Source of the DNA: Chloroflexota bacterium
GTDB lineage: Bacteria > Chloroflexota > UBA6077 > CF-72
Reading direction: 5' to 3'
DNA length: 6,907 nucleotides
Assembly: GCA_019247135.1 (NCBI GenBank)
Contig: JAFAPL010000774.1
Coordinates: forward strand, 1-6,907
Shown here in pieces: positions 5,767 to 6,907 of the stretch. Below the pieces are notes generated by a model. It was not told the origin of the DNA, ran no database searches, and saw only the letters and a list, made by a program, of their open reading frames with translations. A program made the position numbers and the translations under genes. How positions within the stretch are numbered: the first letter of the stretch is position 1; each line of letters opens with the position of its first letter.

Positions 5767-6907
5767 ATGTCCGTAAACGAGCAGTACGACGTCATCATAA
5801 TCGGTAGCGGCGCAGGTGGCGGCACCCTCGCACGGCGGCTCGCACCCTCCGGCAAGCGGATTCTTATCCTCGAACGTGGTGGCTGGCTGCCGCGTGAGCT
5901 CGAGAACTGGGACGCCGAGGAAGTCTTCGTCAAGAACCGTTATGTGCCCAGTGAAACCTGGTACGACAAGAACAACAAGCCGTTCCAGCCGGGCGTGCAC
6001 TACTGGGTGGGTGGCGCCACCAAGCTGTACGGCGCCGCCCTGTACCGACTCCGCAAAGAGGACTTCGGCGAACTGAAGCACTACGACGGCATCTCGCCGG
6101 AATGGCCCGTCAGCTATGACGAGATGGAGCCCTACTACACTCAGGCGGAGCAGATGTACCAGGTGCACGGCGCGCGAGGCGAAGATCCCACCGAGCCGCC
6201 GGCCAGCGCTCCGTACCCGTTTCCCGCGCTGTCGCACGAACCGCGTATCCAACAACTGCATGAGGATCTGGCGCGCGCCGGCCATCACCCCTTCCATTCA
6301 CCCAACGGCGTGATGCTGAATGAGGCGCAGCCGCAGTTGAGCGCGTGCATTCGATGCAAGAGCTGCGATGGCTTCCCGTGCCTCGTCCACGCGAAATCCG
6401 ACGCGGACGTCATCGGCGTGCGGCCCGCCCTTGAGCATCCCAATGTCACGTTGCTGGCTGAGGCGCAGGCCATCAAACTGAATACCGATCCGTCCGGGCA
6501 AACGGTCACCGAGGTGGTCGTCGTCCATGACGGCGAGCGACAGACCTACCGCGGAGACATCGTGGTCGTGTCGTGCGGCGCCGCCAACTCGGCCAAGCTG
6601 TTGCTCCAGTCGGCAAACGAGAAGCATCCAAACGGATTGGCCAACCGCTCGGACCAGGTGGGGCGAAATTATATGTTCCACAACTGTGTGGCCGCCGTGG
6701 CACTCGCCAAGGAGCCCAACGACACTGTCTTTCAGAAGACTCTGGGCCTCAACGACTTCTACTTCGGTGTCGACGGCTACGATTTTCCGGTTGGGAACCT
6801 CCAGATGGTGGGCAAGTCGAATGCGTCCGCGATGAAGGGCGAGGAACCCCACCTAACCAAGCTGGCCCCTAGGTGGAGCCTGGAAAGGGTCGCCAGGCAC
6901 GCCGTCG
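5767..6907 (+). CDS. GMC family FAD-dependent oxidoreductase, N-terminal part
   Basis: The first 380 residues of an open frame that leaves the right edge; the family runs to about 500-560. It should oxidise an alcohol or sugar-type hydroxyl using FAD; the substrate is unknown. The FAD-binding strand and glycine loop YDVIIIGSGAGGG are at 7-19, with E36 placed to hold the ribose. GGATKLYGAALYR at 82-94 is the second GMC FAD-contacting segment. VVVSCGAANSAKLLLQS near 266-282 and VGRN at 298-301 are further family motifs. The catalytic His/Asn region is beyond the edge. Odd feature: cysteines C194, C197, C200 and C205 (pattern C-x2-C-x2-C-x4-C), in the region where some membrane-linked glucose and fructose dehydrogenases carry an iron-sulfur cluster. 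No Tat or Sec signal is seen, so the protein is probably cytosolic. The start ATG follows GAGGAG. It is the fourth same-strand gene after zwf, 132 bases behind its neighbour. Confidence 0.9.
   Translation, partial: MSVNEQYDVIIIGSGAGGGTLARRLAPSGKRILILERGGWLPRELENWDAEEVFVKNRYVPSETWYDKNNKPFQPGVHYWVGGATKLYGAALYRLRKEDFGELKHYDGISPEWPVSYDEMEPYYTQAEQMYQVHGARGEDPTEPPASAPYPFPALSHEPRIQQLHEDLARAGHHPFHSPNGVMLNEAQPQLSACIRCKSCDGFPCLVHAKSDADVIGVRPALEHPNVTLLAEAQAIKLNTDPSGQTVTEVVVVHDGERQTYRGDIVVVSCGAANSAKLLLQSANEKHPNGLANRSDQVGRNYMFHNCVAAVALAKEPNDTVFQKTLGLNDFYFGVDGYDFPVGNLQMVGKSNASAMKGEEPHLTKLAPRWSLERVARHAV

Noticed and set aside
5761..6852. Two consecutive minus-strand open frames (178 and 184 codons) antisense to the GMC gene
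   Set aside because: They lie opposite a gene with clear FAD motifs and show no family pattern of their own.

Overview
The window is GC-rich, densely coding DNA that reads like a chromosomal segment of an actinobacterium. The best organism clue is the glucose-6-phosphate dehydrogenase, whose NADP-binding turn, body and C-terminus look like the mycobacterial Zwf1 type. This rests on remembered family patterns, not a search. No rRNA, tRNA, CRISPR array, insertion sequence or integrase was seen.

Left half, minus strand, reading leftward: cydA, cydB and the start of a type II NADH dehydrogenase gene (ndh). Each gene overlaps the next by the 4 bases ATGA, so they form one tightly coupled operon. 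The products would make a compact respiratory chain that pumps no protons at the NADH step: NADH gives electrons to quinone through NDH-2, and cytochrome bd passes them from quinol to O2. A possible 32-codon leader ORF ends in a further ATGA overlap with the cydA start.

Centre, about 2855-3292: a divergent intergenic region of roughly 440 bases with no convincing full-length gene. It must hold the promoters of both the cyd-ndh operon and zwf. It contains two short palindromes and a weak DosR-like sequence, all only candidate control sites.

Right half, plus strand: zwf (NADPH supply), a DUF6325-type protein of unknown function, a 75-residue two-helix membrane protein, and the first 380 residues of an FAD-dependent GMC oxidoreductase with a four-cysteine cluster. 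Gaps of about 80, 160 and 130 bases separate these genes, so co-transcription is possible but not shown.

Together the window is a redox gene neighbourhood: NADH oxidation, O2 reduction at a probably high-affinity oxidase, NADPH production and a flavin dehydrogenase. Such sets fit low oxygen or redox stress, but that is inference. The most unusual observations are the divergent active-site spacing in CydA, the cysteine cluster in the GMC enzyme, the lost lysine in the Zwf glycine loop, and the possible leader peptide of the cyd operon.
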